Shown here: positions 8,110-17,145 of the stretch, one piece after another | Layout of the letters: each line of letters starts with the position of its first letter | Position numbering within the stretch: position 1 is the stretch's first letter | Origin: Holophagaceae bacterium UBA692 | GTDB lineage: Bacteria > Acidobacteriota > Holophagae > Holophagales > Holophagaceae | Direction: 5' to 3' | Length of the DNA: 24,928 nucleotides | Assembly (NCBI GenBank): GCA_002297665.1 | Contig: DBMS01000210.1 | Location: 3,349 to 28,276, forward strand | Made by a program: the position numbers and the translations under genes | Notes under the pieces: model-generated | Database searches by the model: none | What the model was told of the DNA's origin: nothing | Seen by the model: only the letters and a program-made list of their open reading frames with translations

Positions 8110-11097
8110 CTAGAAACTCAAGGACGCCCCGGCCGTGAAGGCCCGCCCGCTCCGCCATGCGTTCTCCATGCCGAAGTTCGGATCGGGGGTGGCGGAGGCC
8201 GCCGAATAACCGCGGACGAGGGAGGTGTAGTACCCCGTCGCCGTCCTCCGGTTGAGGACGTTCGTCATGGAAAACTCCGGTTTCAGCGTGCACTTCCCGA
8301 TGCGGATGCGGCCGCTGAGGTTGAAATCCAGGTTGAAGACGCTGGGAAGCCGGCCCATGTCGCCGCGCTGGTTATCCGGCTGGATCGCCTGCCAGGACCC
8401 TCCCACATAATTCGGGTAGAGCACGCCGATGGGGATCCCCTTGGACAGGCCCAGGCCCGAGGACCACGTGCAGACCAGGCCCACGGACACCTGCTGCTCC
8501 ATGACCTTGAAAATGCGGTTCCCGTGCAGCTTCACTTCGTGCGAGGGGTCGTTCTCGAAGTTGCCGCTGGAGATGGTCCGGTAGAAATTGAATTCGTTCG
8601 TGTCGTTGGTGGAACCCACCGGAACCGAGCTTCCGGTCTGGTAGGTCATGAAATTCGGGCTGATGCCCCGGTAGTTGCCGTAATGGTGGATCCAGGTGTA
8701 GTCCAGGGAGACGAGGGTCGCGCTGTCCTGGTACCGGCCGTGCAGGTTGAGGCTGACGTACCGGTCCACCGGCGTCGGGAACTTGCTGTCCCACGTGCGT
8801 TCGGTTCCGTCCGCATCCACGAAGGTCACGGGACCCGGGCGGGGATTCCAGAGAACCTTTTGCGTGACGCCGGGGAAGGCCGGCGAACCGTCGTCGTTGG
8901 TGAAGTAGCTCTTGTCCAGGGCGTTCCGGGTCTCGCTGAACCGCCAGGACGCGCCGGACGTCCAGTTCGGCGTGAACGCCTGGTCCCAACCGAGGACGAG
9001 CAGGTCCTTGTGGGGAAGGCGGATGTCCGTGGCCCGGGGGGAGGGCTTGCCGTAGTTGCCGTACGTGAACACCACGTCCGGGGCGTAGGGGGCCCGGGTC
9101 GACGGGTCGTTCAGGATCGTGAACGGGGAGGTCGAGCCCGTGTAGTCCGGGTTGTAGGCGAAGTGGTTCGCGGTCCAGAACTGGTCGCTGGAGGAGGACA
9201 CGGAAGCCCAGCTGACGCTCTGGAGGGGCAGGGTCTCGAAGCTGCGGCCCCAGTTGGCGTAGAGCTTCGTCCTGCCGTCGTTCCGCACGTCCCACGTCAC
9301 GCCCAGCCGCGGCTGGATCTGGCGGCGCAGGCTCTCGAACCTGCCGAGCTCGACCCCATCGAAGGGCCCGGCGCCCCCCGTGAAGCGGAACGGGTCATAC
9401 CGCGCGCCCAGTTCCAGCCTGAACCCCTTGGTGATCTCCCACTGGTCCTTGATGTAGTAGGACGTCGTCCTTCCCTTGATCACCGACTTGTAGGCGTCGA
9501 CCTGGTACATCTCGAGGGCGTCGGGATCCCCGATCATGCTGCCGTTGTTGGCCGCGGTGTAGAGGTAGAAGAACCTCCGGGCGCCCTGGGCGATCTCGTT
9601 CCGGGTGTCGCTCCGGAGGATTCCGGCCTTGATGGTGTGGTTCCCGGGCGCCCAGGTGAAGTCGAAGCGGATCTGGCGGTTGGGGTTCCACGAATCCTGC
9701 TGGGGCAGGTAGCCGTCTCCGGTGACGTAGTACCAGTAATCGTAGCCGTCGGGTTTCTGGGGCGCGGACCTGCCGGGACCCGTGGTCCAGTAGCGGGAAT
9801 CCCAGATGGACGTCGAGATTCCGCCCGAGCCGCCGGTATTGGGCCGGATATGGGTGGGATTCGTGAAGTTGGCCGCGCTGCTCACCAGGGTCAACGTCGG
9901 GGAGATCAGCCAGTTCCAGGTCAGGCTGGTGGATTCGGACCGGTAGGTGGAAACCTGTCCCATGTCCAGGGTCCCCGCCTGCCACATGGTCGAGCCGGGG
10001 TACTGGGCGCCCATGTGGTCGACCCGCTTGGTGTCCGTGGAGGAAAGGATCAACTGGTTGCTGGGGTTGATGATCCAGTTCACCTTGAGGGTCGTCAGGT
10101 TCGGACCTTCCTGCGTCGCCGTGGCGGACGCGAGCCCGTTCCAGTTGATCCCTCCCTGGGTGGGGGGAAGGCGGTCGTGGAACCCCTGGTAGCCGATGAA
10201 GAAGAACAGTTGGTCCTTGATGATGGGACCCCCGAAGGCGAAGCCGTAGCGCACGTACTTGTCGGCAAGGCCGGGAGGGAACATCGGCGGGGTGGTGTGG
10301 GCGTTGTACTTGCCCACCGCCGCCTGGTTCGGGAAGTTCGTGTAGCCGAACACCTCTCCCGCGAAGGTATTGGTCCCGCTCTTCGTGTTGACGTTGATGG
10401 CCCCGCCCAGGACGTTGTACTCCGCCCCGAAGCCCCCGGTGACGACCTCGACGCTCTCGATGAACTCCATCGCCGGCTGGCTGGAAACGGTCTTGCTCCC
10501 CTGGTTGTTGCTCGTCAGGTTCGTGATCGTGCCGTCCACCGTGAACAGGTTCTGGTCGTGGGCCCCGCCGCCGATGTAGTAGCTGGTGTCGTTGCCCGCG
10601 TAGACGTTGATGCCCGGAAGGGCCGCGAGGACGCCCTGGAGCCCGTTGCTGTTCGTCAGGTCCTTCGGAAGGGAGGAAATGAGGTCCGCGTCCAGGTTGA
10701 CGCTGGTCTGGGAAGACGTGACGTCGATGTTCTGGACGCTGGCCAGCACTTCCACCACGGCGGTTTGGACGGGCGTCAGCTTGAAGTTGGCGGTCTGGGT
10801 GCTTCCGCTGCCGACGCGGAACTTTCCCCGGACGGTCTGCCAGCCGGCGCCATGGACGGTCACGTCCCAGGTGCCCGGGATGAGGAGGGGAAACCGGAAT
10901 TCCCCGTTCTCGCCGGTGGTCAGGACGCTGCGCGTCTGGCCGGATTCGGCCCGCACCGTGACGCCCTTCACCGGCTTCCCGGCGGGGTCGCGCACGGTTC
11001 CGGCGATCGCACCGGTCTGGAGCGACTGGGCCGTCAGCGGGAGGCCGAGGACGAGGGTGGTGGCCAGGGAACCTAGGATGTACGACCGTCGGATCAT
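8110..11097 (-). CDS. TonB-dependent outer-membrane receptor, Oar-like, with carboxypeptidase-regulatory-like N-terminal domain
   Basis: A signal peptide (MIRRSYILGSLATTLVLG, cleavage near LTAQS) is followed by a carboxypeptidase-regulatory-like beta-sandwich (about residues 28-108, GTVRDPAGKPVKGVTV...). A plug domain comes next (about 115-235), with LPGINVYAGNDTSYYIGGG and VEVVTGGFGAEYNVLGGAINV. The rest is a long barrel with many Trp/Tyr/Asn strands, ending in ...ASLSF with a terminal Phe as expected for BamA-assembled barrels. At 995 aa it fits Oar/CirA-like receptors, which are expanded in Acidobacteriota and often take up glycans or peptides; the substrate cannot be told here. The ATG at 11097 is chosen because GGAGG lies 9 nt upstream and the signal peptide begins there; the in-frame ATG at 11160 adds 21 non-signal-like residues. 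No SusD-like partner is next to it. Confidence 0.93.
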   Translation of the reverse strand: MIRRSYILGSLATTLVLGLPLTAQSLQTGAIAGTVRDPAGKPVKGVTVRAESGQTRSVLTTGENGEFRFPLLIPGTWDVTVHGAGWQTVRGKFRVGSGSTQTANFKLTPVQTAVVEVLASVQNIDVTSSQTSVNLDADLISSLPKDLTNSNGLQGVLAALPGINVYAGNDTSYYIGGGAHDQNLFTVDGTITNLTSNNQGSKTVSSQPAMEFIESVEVVTGGFGAEYNVLGGAINVNTKSGTNTFAGEVFGYTNFPNQAAVGKYNAHTTPPMFPPGLADKYVRYGFAFGGPIIKDQLFFFIGYQGFHDRLPPTQGGINWNGLASATATQEGPNLTTLKVNWIINPSNQLILSSTDTKRVDHMGAQYPGSTMWQAGTLDMGQVSTYRSESTSLTWNWLISPTLTLVSSAANFTNPTHIRPNTGGSGGISTSIWDSRYWTTGPGRSAPQKPDGYDYWYYVTGDGYLPQQDSWNPNRQIRFDFTWAPGNHTIKAGILRSDTRNEIAQGARRFFYLYTAANNGSMIGDPDALEMYQVDAYKSVIKGRTTSYYIKDQWEITKGFRLELGARYDPFRFTGGAGPFDGVELGRFESLRRQIQPRLGVTWDVRNDGRTKLYANWGRSFETLPLQSVSWASVSSSSDQFWTANHFAYNPDYTGSTSPFTILNDPSTRAPYAPDVVFTYGNYGKPSPRATDIRLPHKDLLVLGWDQAFTPNWTSGASWRFSETRNALDKSYFTNDDGSPAFPGVTQKVLWNPRPGPVTFVDADGTERTWDSKFPTPVDRYVSLNLHGRYQDSATLVSLDYTWIHHYGNYRGISPNFMTYQTGSSVPVGSTNDTNEFNFYRTISSGNFENDPSHEVKLHGNRIFKVMEQQVSVGLVCTWSSGLGLSKGIPIGVLYPNYVGGSWQAIQPDNQRGDMGRLPSVFNLDFNLSGRIRIGKCTLKPEFSMTNVLNRRTATGYYTSLVRGYSAASATPDPNFGMENAWRSGRAFTAGASLSF

Positions 11098-11159
11098 GGG
11101 GAGAAGCCTCCAGGTAGGTGAGTGTTCCGCTTCCACCGGAAAACCGGATGGGGGTGCCA

Positions 11160-11178
11160 ATGGGGTGAACTACCCCAT
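11160..11178. promoter_or_regulatory. 19-bp perfect dyad upstream of the TonB receptor, candidate operator
   Basis: ATGGGGT-GAACT-ACCCCAT: two perfect 7-base arms with a 5-base spacer, ending 63 bases upstream of the receptor start. The position and symmetry fit a site for a dimeric regulator. No regulator can be assigned from sequence alone. Confidence 0.45.
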
Positions 11179-11204
11179 GGTCCGGCAAACCGCCTGACCC
11201 TCCA

Positions 11205-11237
11205 TAGACCAGCCGGAGGATTGCGCTTTAGACCAGC
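11205..11237. repeat. Two perfect 9-bp direct repeats (TAGACCAGC) 24 bp apart
   Basis: TAGACCAGC occurs at 11205-11213 and again at 11229-11237, in the 245-base gap between the fadL-type gene and the TonB receptor. Direct repeats about two helical turns apart can be activator sites. They could also be chance in GC-rich DNA. Confidence 0.3.
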
Positions 11238-11342
11238 AGGTGAACACGGTTCGCCCACACCGGAACCGGCCCCTGGACCTGGGCAGCCTGGCCAATGGCC
11301 GCTGCCGGTCCCTGGGGCCGGAATGGGTCGTGATTTGCGGGG

Positions 11343-12827
11343 CTAGAAGGACCAGCGGGCCTGGAGCGCCCAGATGTCGATGGCGTTCTTGAAGGTGCCC
11401 GAGAGGTTCCCCTTGACGTAGTCCGAGGAAAGGGGGTTCGTGCCGCCCTTGAGGTCGACGGTGGAATCCTTGGCGATGATGTGGGTGTAGCCGAAGTCCA
11501 GGGCGAAGCCCTTGCTGAACCGGTAGCCCGCGCCGGCGGAGATCCAGGTGCGGTCGGCGTCGGGAATGCGGGGGGTGCGGTAGGCGTCGTCCACGGGGGC
11601 CGAATCCATGGCCAGGCCCGCGCGCCAGGTCCAGGCGCCGCCGGGGCGCCAGGTGGCGCCCACGGCGACGAAGGTGCTGTCCTTCCAGTTCTCGGTGGTG
11701 ACGTTGTCGGCCTGGGTGGCGGGGTTGCTGAACTTCAGGCGCAGCTCCTTGAATTTCGACCACTGGGTGCGCTCCACCTCGGCGCTCAGGGTGACGGCGG
11801 GGGTCACCTGCACGTTCAGGCCCAGCGTGATCACCGCCGGTAGGTTCAGCTCGGCGGTGACGGGTCCGTTGGCGGTGCCGGCCGCGAAGGCCGCCGCCAG
11901 GCCGTCCAGGTAGGCCTTCCTGGTGGCGCCGGGATTGATCTGGTAGAGCGCGGCGAGCCCCATGGAGACCGTGGGAGGGATGGCGAAGGTGGCGTCGCCC
12001 TTGATGTCCTCCTTGATGGCGGACTGGTAGCCCATCCCGATGGAAACGTCCTTGGTGGGCTCGAAGAGCAGGCCCGCCTTGAAGCCGTAGCCCCAGGAGT
12101 CGCCCGTCACGGTGACCTTGCCGTCGGCGGCGCCGGGGGTGACCACGGGAGCGCCGGTGAGGGGGTTGATGTTGGTGATGCCCGCGGGGGCAAGCTGCGC
12201 GACGCCCATGTAGGCCTCGTAGCCGAAGTCCACGGCCTGGCTGAGTTCCGCCTTGGCCCGGCGCGCCACGAAGGCGACGCCGCCGCTCCACTTGTCGGAG
12301 AAGCGCCATGCCACGGTGGGGGTGATGTCCACGGTCTCCAGCTGGCTGCGCAGGCCGTGGTAGCGCCCGATCCAGTTGTCGTCGTACTGCGTGGTGAGCC
12401 CGTAGGGGACGTTCACGGAAAGGCCCACCTTCAGGCGGGGGTTCAAGGACCACATGGCGTAGAGCGTGGGGGTGACGGCGCTCTTGGCGGCGTTGCCGGT
12501 GGAGGCCGGGCCGGAGATGGGGCTGAAGGGCGAGGCGGCGGGGATGCCGGCCCTGCTGGCGGCGCCGTTGCTGAACTTGGTGGAGGGCAGGATGTTGGTG
12601 AAGCCCACCTGCAGCTGGTTGCCCTCGAAGCGGTTGAGGACGGCCGGATTGAAGAACATGCCGCCGATGTCGGTGCTGCCGGCGCTGATGCCCGCATAGG
12701 AAAGGCCCTGGCCGCTGGCGCCCTGCTCCCGGAGCTGGAACCCGGAGGCCATGGCGTGGGGCGCCGCCGCCACGAGCAGGAGGGCCACCGTTGAAGCGGA
12801 CAGTGAAACGCGGGAATGATTGGACAT
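11343..12827 (-). CDS. FadL/TodX-family outer-membrane transport protein (OMPP1)
   Basis: Signal peptide MSNHSRVSLSASTVALLLVA...AMA is followed at once by SGFQLREQGASGQG, the mature N-terminus typical of FadL-type hatch domains. The family motif MFFNPAVLNRF follows. The remainder alternates like beta-strands and ends WALQARWSF, with terminal Phe for outer-membrane insertion. Length is 494 aa versus ~420-450 for FadL. Members carry long-chain fatty acids or other hydrophobic compounds across the outer membrane by lateral diffusion. The ATG at 12827 has AAGGAG 8 nt upstream; the in-frame ATG at 12905 lies beyond this site and would put 26 residues before the signal peptide. A TetR gene is divergent, with a dyad between the two genes, so it is probably the regulator. 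Confidence 0.92.
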   Translation of the reverse strand: MSNHSRVSLSASTVALLLVAAAPHAMASGFQLREQGASGQGLSYAGISAGSTDIGGMFFNPAVLNRFEGNQLQVGFTNILPSTKFSNGAASRAGIPAASPFSPISGPASTGNAAKSAVTPTLYAMWSLNPRLKVGLSVNVPYGLTTQYDDNWIGRYHGLRSQLETVDITPTVAWRFSDKWSGGVAFVARRAKAELSQAVDFGYEAYMGVAQLAPAGITNINPLTGAPVVTPGAADGKVTVTGDSWGYGFKAGLLFEPTKDVSIGMGYQSAIKEDIKGDATFAIPPTVSMGLAALYQINPGATRKAYLDGLAAAFAAGTANGPVTAELNLPAVITLGLNVQVTPAVTLSAEVERTQWSKFKELRLKFSNPATQADNVTTENWKDSTFVAVGATWRPGGAWTWRAGLAMDSAPVDDAYRTPRIPDADRTWISAGAGYRFSKGFALDFGYTHIIAKDSTVDLKGGTNPLSSDYVKGNLSGTFKNAIDIWALQARWSF

Positions 12828-12947
12828 GCTATAGGCTCCTTGGTCCTTGTCGCGTGAAATCACGCTTTTTGCCGAATGGGCAGGCAGAACGGTAAACCTT
12901 ATCAAGCCGGAAGGCGGGGAGCTCTTCTAAATTCCTTTTGAACCTCA

Positions 12948-12977
12948 ATCTAATTGACCGCGGGTCAGTATTATCAA
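12948..12977 (-). promoter_or_regulatory. Possible promoter of the fadL-type gene
   Basis: On the minus strand TTGATA (12977-12972) and TTAGAT (12953-12948) are 18 bases apart, a fair -35 and a weak -10. The dyad at 12955-12967 lies entirely between them, where a bound repressor would block polymerase. This is inferred from pattern only. Confidence 0.33.
12955..12967. promoter_or_regulatory. Dyad TGACC-GCG-GGTCA between fadL and tetR, candidate TetR operator
   Basis: Perfect 5-base arms around a 3-base spacer lie in the divergent intergenic region, 24 bases upstream of the tetR start. Many TetR-family regulators bind a dyad of this kind in the shared promoter and repress both genes. Confidence 0.5.
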
Positions 12978-12990
12978 GATCGAGGTTTCC

Positions 12991-13647
12991 ATGCGGCGTG
13001 CGTACCGACCCGAAGAGAAGGAGCTCAGGCGCAAGGCCATCCTTGCCGCCGCGGCCCAGCTCCTGGGCGCCTGCCGCTACCAGGACCTGCGCATGGTGGA
13101 CCTGGCCCGGCGGCTGGGCATGGGCAAAGGCACCCTCTACCTCTACTTCCCCACCAAGGAATCCCTCTTCCTGGCCGTGCTGAAGGCAGAGATGGGAGGG
13201 TGGTTCCAGGGGGCCGCCCAGCGCCTGGAGGCCATGCGCCCCGGCGAGGATCCCGGGAAGGTCGCCGCCGCCCTCGTGCGCGAGCTCCTGGACCGGCCGC
13301 TCCTTCCCAGCCTCCAGGCGGGGGTCCACGGCGTGCTCGAGCAGAACGTGCCGCGGGAGGAGACCCTCGCCTTCGCGCGCTTCCTGCAGGACGGCGTGAA
13401 CCGCGTGGGCGCCAGCCTGGAACGGGCCGTCCCGGCCCTGGCCCCCGGCCGGGGCGCCCAGTTCCTGCTGCGCTTCTACGGCCTGGTCATCGGCTCCCAG
13501 CTCATGTCCGGGCGGCCCCCCTCGGTGGCCGAGGCCCTGGCCGAACCCGGCCTCCACGTGTTCGACTTCACCTTCGAAGGGATCTTCACCGGGGCGGTGG
13601 TGGACCTGCTGAAGGGGATGCTGCAGGGGGAACCGGCTCTGGCCTAG
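12991..13647 (+). CDS. TetR/AcrR-family transcription regulator
   Basis: This 218-aa protein has a TetR helix-turn-helix at about residues 13-60 (RRKAILAAAAQLLG, DLARRLGMGKGTLYLYFPTK, ESLFLAVL). An all-helical ligand-binding region follows without a specific signature. The ATG has GAGG 5 nt upstream. It is divergent from the FadL-type gene and shares a 163-base intergenic region with a dyad, so local control of hydrophobic-substrate uptake is likely. The ligand may be a fatty acyl-CoA or hydrocarbon, but this is inference. Its last 62 bases overlap the end of the convergent DUF1573-like gene. Confidence 0.92.
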   Translation: MRRAYRPEEKELRRKAILAAAAQLLGACRYQDLRMVDLARRLGMGKGTLYLYFPTKESLFLAVLKAEMGGWFQGAAQRLEAMRPGEDPGKVAAALVRELLDRPLLPSLQAGVHGVLEQNVPREETLAFARFLQDGVNRVGASLERAVPALAPGRGAQFLLRFYGLVIGSQLMSGRPPSVAEALAEPGLHVFDFTFEGIFTGAVVDLLKGMLQGEPALA

Positions 13648-14620
13648 TCGGTGACGAGCCCGGAAGGTAGGAAAGGGGCACCCGCAGCGGCTCGTCCATT
13701 CCCCGGAAGCGGAGCACCAGGATCGCCCGGGCCACCTCCTGGGCGGTGCGGCGGATGGCCAGGCGCTGCTCGGGCGCGGCGCCTGGGATGGGCCCCACCT
13801 GGAAGCCGGCGCCTTCCATCTCCGCGCCTTCGATGAGGAAGGGCTTGCCATCCCGGGCCTTCAGGACCAGGTCCTGGGAGGGCGCCGCCGGGTCCAGGAA
13901 CACCACGCGGCTGGGAACGGCCTCGATGGGGTGGTGGAGCTTCCAGTCCAGGTAGAGGGTGAAGGCGGGCTGCAGGGGCGCGGTTGTCTCCACCCGCAGG
14001 GTCTCCAGGCCCAGGGTGGCACCGGGCGGGATCCGCGCGGGCCGCAGCGTCACGAGGAGGCGCGAGGCCGGCGTGCCGGGGACGACCTCGGTCTCCAGGT
14101 AGGGCGCCACCTCGCCCGCGAGGCGCAGGGCGGTGGGCTGGCCCGTCTCGCGGGTGAAGGTGAAGACGGCCTGGGGGCTTTCGTGGGGCGCGACGGCTCC
14201 CAGGCTCTTGCGCAGGGCGTCGACGGTGAGGTCGGCGCGCACGTCCAGGGCCACGGGCAGCCGGTACTCCCCCTGTGCGGGGTCATCGGTGAGAAGCCTC
14301 ACGTTGCGGGCCTGGTGCCCCACGAAATCCGTGGGGTCCACCGTCAGGGTCAAGGCCAGGCTCTGGCCGGGCGCGAAGGGCCCTTCCAGCGCCGGCCCGC
14401 GCACGGCGACGCCGGGGGAGAGCTCCCCTACGCGCAATGCGATGGGGGCGTCGCTGACGTTGGTGAAGGTGTACTCGACGGTGCGGACCTCGCGGGGGCC
14501 GGTGCTGCCCAGGTGCACGCGGCCCGCGGGCTTCACCGCGAGCCGGGCCGGGGCCACGGCCGGGAGGGGCGCGGCGAGGAGCACCGCGAAGGGGAGGGCG
14601 AGGGGGATGCGCATGGACAT
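13586..14620 (-). CDS. Secreted DUF1573/Ig-like (ASH-type) domain protein
   Basis: A signal peptide (MSMRIPLALPFAVLLAAPLPAVAPA) starts at the ATG at 14620. Beta-sandwich repeats follow. The first (about residues 30-130) has the DUF1573/ASH pattern: RTVEYTFTNVSDAPIAL, then an FAPGQSLALTLTVDP block, then VRLLTDDP. The Cys-Gly-Cys often seen in DUF1573 is absent. A second, weaker repeat covers ~135-300. The tail is Pro-rich (ends AGPPPPR) and is encoded antisense to the end of tetR. Total 344 aa. The frame runs open to 14713, but those extra residues precede the signal peptide and are unlikely to be used. An extracytoplasmic structural or binding role is probable; its function is unknown. Confidence 0.75.
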   Translation of the reverse strand: MSMRIPLALPFAVLLAAPLPAVAPARLAVKPAGRVHLGSTGPREVRTVEYTFTNVSDAPIALRVGELSPGVAVRGPALEGPFAPGQSLALTLTVDPTDFVGHQARNVRLLTDDPAQGEYRLPVALDVRADLTVDALRKSLGAVAPHESPQAVFTFTRETGQPTALRLAGEVAPYLETEVVPGTPASRLLVTLRPARIPPGATLGLETLRVETTAPLQPAFTLYLDWKLHHPIEAVPSRVVFLDPAAPSQDLVLKARDGKPFLIEGAEMEGAGFQVGPIPGAAPEQRLAIRRTAQEVARAILVLRFRGMDEPLRVPLSYLPGSSPTRPEPVPPAASPSAGPPPPR

Positions 14621-14907
14621 TGGGTTTCCCTGGAAAGGTTGCGTCGCGTGCATCGAGGGACGAGGCAGTATCACACGCCTCGAACGGTCCGGCCAGCGTT
14701 CTATCTCGTTCATTTACAATTGAATACGTCCATATCTTCAATCGCGATTTCACATTAATTAACACGCCTCCCGCTGGGGAATCACTGATGATCCTTTCAG
14801 GTCATTCCTCCATCGTCCATAGTCCGCGTGCCGCAGGCGACCGTCGCCTCCGGCCGTATCTCCAGTAGCCGCTGGAGCCCTCCAACCCAACCTTGCGGGA
14901 GCATCGC

Positions 14908-17145
14908 ATGGCTTCAAGCCGCCGTACCTACACCGTTCTCACCCTCGCCCTGGTCGTGGCCCCGGCGTTCGGCCAGGAGGCTGAACATGGCCGCCTCATG
15001 AACATGCGTGGCGCCCTGGGCCTGGACGCCCAGCATTCCTTCGCCCAGCGCAACGCCCTCCGGGACGAGGCGGGCCGCACCCACGTGCGCTTCCAGCAGC
15101 ACTACCAGGGCGTCCCGGTGTTCGGCGGGATGGCGATCACCCACACGGAGCCCTCCGGCGTGGAGCGTGCCATCACCGACCACCTGGTGCGCCACATCGC
15201 CATCAACGTGCAGCCCAACCTCGCTCCGGCCGAGGCCGTGGCCGTGGCGCACGGGCACCTTTCCCCCCGCGGCGCCTACGCGGAACCCCCCACCGCCAGG
15301 CTGGTGATATATCCGGTCAAGGCCCTGGCGGCCAAGGCGGGCCGCCTGCGGGCCGCCAACGCCGAGGACTTCGAGGAGCAGGTGCTCGGGCAGGTCCTGG
15401 CCTACCACGTGCACACCTCCCTGCGGAACGAGGGCGAGACCCGGGACACCGACTACCTCGTCGACGCCCACACCGGCGCGATCCTGGAATCCTGGGACGA
15501 CCTGCACACCACCGCCGCCGTGGGCTCGGGCAAGTCCCAGTTCAGCGGCACCGTGGCCCTCAACACCAACCTCAACGGCGCGTCCTACGAACTCAAGGAC
15601 ACCGTGCGCGGCATGAACATCGCCACCTACAACCTGAACCACGCCACCAGCGGCACCGGCACCCTCTACACCGACGCCGACAACGCCTGGGGCGACGGCA
15701 CGAACTACACCGGCTCGACCACCTCCACCACCGGCGCCACGGGCCAGACCGCGGCGGTGGACGCGCACTACGGCGTGGGCATCACCTACGACTTCTACAA
15801 GAACGTCCTGGGCCGCAACGGCATCGACGGGGCGGGCAAGGCCACCTACAGCCGCGTGCACTACAGCAAGAGCTACGACAACGCCTTCTGGGACGACGCC
15901 TGCTTCTGCATGACCTACGGCGACGGCAGCTCCTTCAAGAGCCTCGAGGCCCCCGACGTGGCCGGCCACGAGATGAGCCACGGCGTGTGCGCCTCCACCG
16001 CGAACCTCACCTATTCCGGCGAGTCCGGCGGCCTGAACGAGGCCAACTCCGACATGTTCGGCAACATGGTCGAGCTCTACGCCCGCAATGGGTTCGCCAT
16101 GCCCGCCACGGTGGCCAACACCGACGCCTGCTGGACCGTGGGCGAGCAGCTCTCCTCCACCCCCCTGCGCTACATGTACAAGCCCAGCCTGGACGGCAGC
16201 AGCCCCAACGCCTGGTCCTCCACCGTCAAGAACCTGGACGTGCACTACAGCTCGGGCCCGGCCAACCGCATGTTCTTCTTCCTGAGCCAGGGCGCCAGTT
16301 CCAGCAGCACCAGCAACTACTACAGCTCCTACGCGCCTTCGGGCTTTACCGGCATCGGCCCCGAGAAGGCCATCCGCATCTGGTACAAGGCCCTCACCAC
16401 CTACATGACCTCGAGCACCAACTACGCCGCGGCCCGCACCGCCGCCCTGAGCGCGGCTTCGGACCTCTACGGAGCCGCCGGCGCCGAATACGCCGCCGTG
16501 CAGAACGCCTTCGGGGCGATCAACGTGGGCGCCCTGGCCTCCACGGGGGTCTCCGTAGCGGTCACGCCCGGCTCGGCCACCCTGGCCCCCGGCGCGACCC
16601 AGCAGTTCACCGCGGCCGTGAGCGGCAGCACCACCACCACCGTCACCTGGACCTGCACGGGCGGCACCGTCACCGCCGCCGGCCTCTACACCGCCCCCGC
16701 GACCGTGGGCACCTACACCGTGACGGCCACCTCCACCGCCGACACCAGCAAGTCGGCCTCGGCCACCGTCACGGTCGCCTCGGGCTCGGCCACCTACGCG
16801 GAAGCGGAAAGCAACGGCACCCTGGCCACCGCCAACGCGGTGGGCAACGCCGTCACGAAGATCACCGGCTTCGTGGGCACGACCACGGACGTGGACTACT
16901 TCAAGGTCGCGGTCAACCCCGGCGCCACCCTGACCGTCAACATGACCGGCCCCGCCAAGGACTACGACCTCTACCTGTACAATTCCGCCGGAACCCAGGT
17001 CGCCAGCAGCACCGGCGCCTCCTCCACGGAATCCGTCACCTACCAGAACTCCGGCGCCGCCGCGGCCAATTTCTACATCAAGGTCAACGGGTACAAGCGG
17101 GCCTACTCCACCACGGCCGGCTACACCCTCACCCTCACGCGCTGA
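14908..17145 (+). CDS. Secreted M4-family (thermolysin-like) metallopeptidase with Ig-like and PPC C-terminal domains
   Basis: The signal peptide (MASSRRTYTVLTLALVVAPAFG) is followed by an FTP/PepSY propeptide (about residues 30-200, HVRFQQHYQGVPVFGGMAI). The thermolysin catalytic domain (about 210-540) has HEMSH (His354, Glu355, His358), GGLNEANSD with the third zinc ligand Glu378, and the catalytic His446 in HYSSGPANR. The spacing matches thermolysin: 20 residues between second and third ligands, 88 versus 85 to the last His. A bacterial Ig-like domain (about 545-630) and a pre-peptidase C-terminal domain (about 635-745, DVDYFKV, DYDLYLYNS) complete the 745-aa protein. The ATG at 14908 has GGGAG 7 nt upstream. 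It would degrade extracellular protein; the PPC domain is normally removed after secretion. Its 3' end overlaps the convergent methyltransferase gene by 11 bases. Confidence 0.95.
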   Translation: MASSRRTYTVLTLALVVAPAFGQEAEHGRLMNMRGALGLDAQHSFAQRNALRDEAGRTHVRFQQHYQGVPVFGGMAITHTEPSGVERAITDHLVRHIAINVQPNLAPAEAVAVAHGHLSPRGAYAEPPTARLVIYPVKALAAKAGRLRAANAEDFEEQVLGQVLAYHVHTSLRNEGETRDTDYLVDAHTGAILESWDDLHTTAAVGSGKSQFSGTVALNTNLNGASYELKDTVRGMNIATYNLNHATSGTGTLYTDADNAWGDGTNYTGSTTSTTGATGQTAAVDAHYGVGITYDFYKNVLGRNGIDGAGKATYSRVHYSKSYDNAFWDDACFCMTYGDGSSFKSLEAPDVAGHEMSHGVCASTANLTYSGESGGLNEANSDMFGNMVELYARNGFAMPATVANTDACWTVGEQLSSTPLRYMYKPSLDGSSPNAWSSTVKNLDVHYSSGPANRMFFFLSQGASSSSTSNYYSSYAPSGFTGIGPEKAIRIWYKALTTYMTSSTNYAAARTAALSAASDLYGAAGAEYAAVQNAFGAINVGALASTGVSVAVTPGSATLAPGATQQFTAAVSGSTTTTVTWTCTGGTVTAAGLYTAPATVGTYTVTATSTADTSKSASATVTVASGSATYAEAESNGTLATANAVGNAVTKITGFVGTTTDVDYFKVAVNPGATLTVNMTGPAKDYDLYLYNSAGTQVASSTGASSTESVTYQNSGAAAANFYIKVNGYKRAYSTTAGYTLTLTR

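Noticed and set aside
8107..11076. Long open frame (989 codons) antisense to the TonB receptor
   Set aside because: Same GC-rich shadow effect; the other strand has a signal peptide, plug and barrel.
11098..11160. Upstream ATG of the TonB receptor
   Set aside because: The ATG at 11097 has GGAGG at good spacing and begins a proper signal peptide.
14914..16245. Long antisense frame opposite the M4 peptidase
   Set aside because: Composition is Gly/Val/His-rich shadow; the plus strand has all zinc-peptidase motifs.
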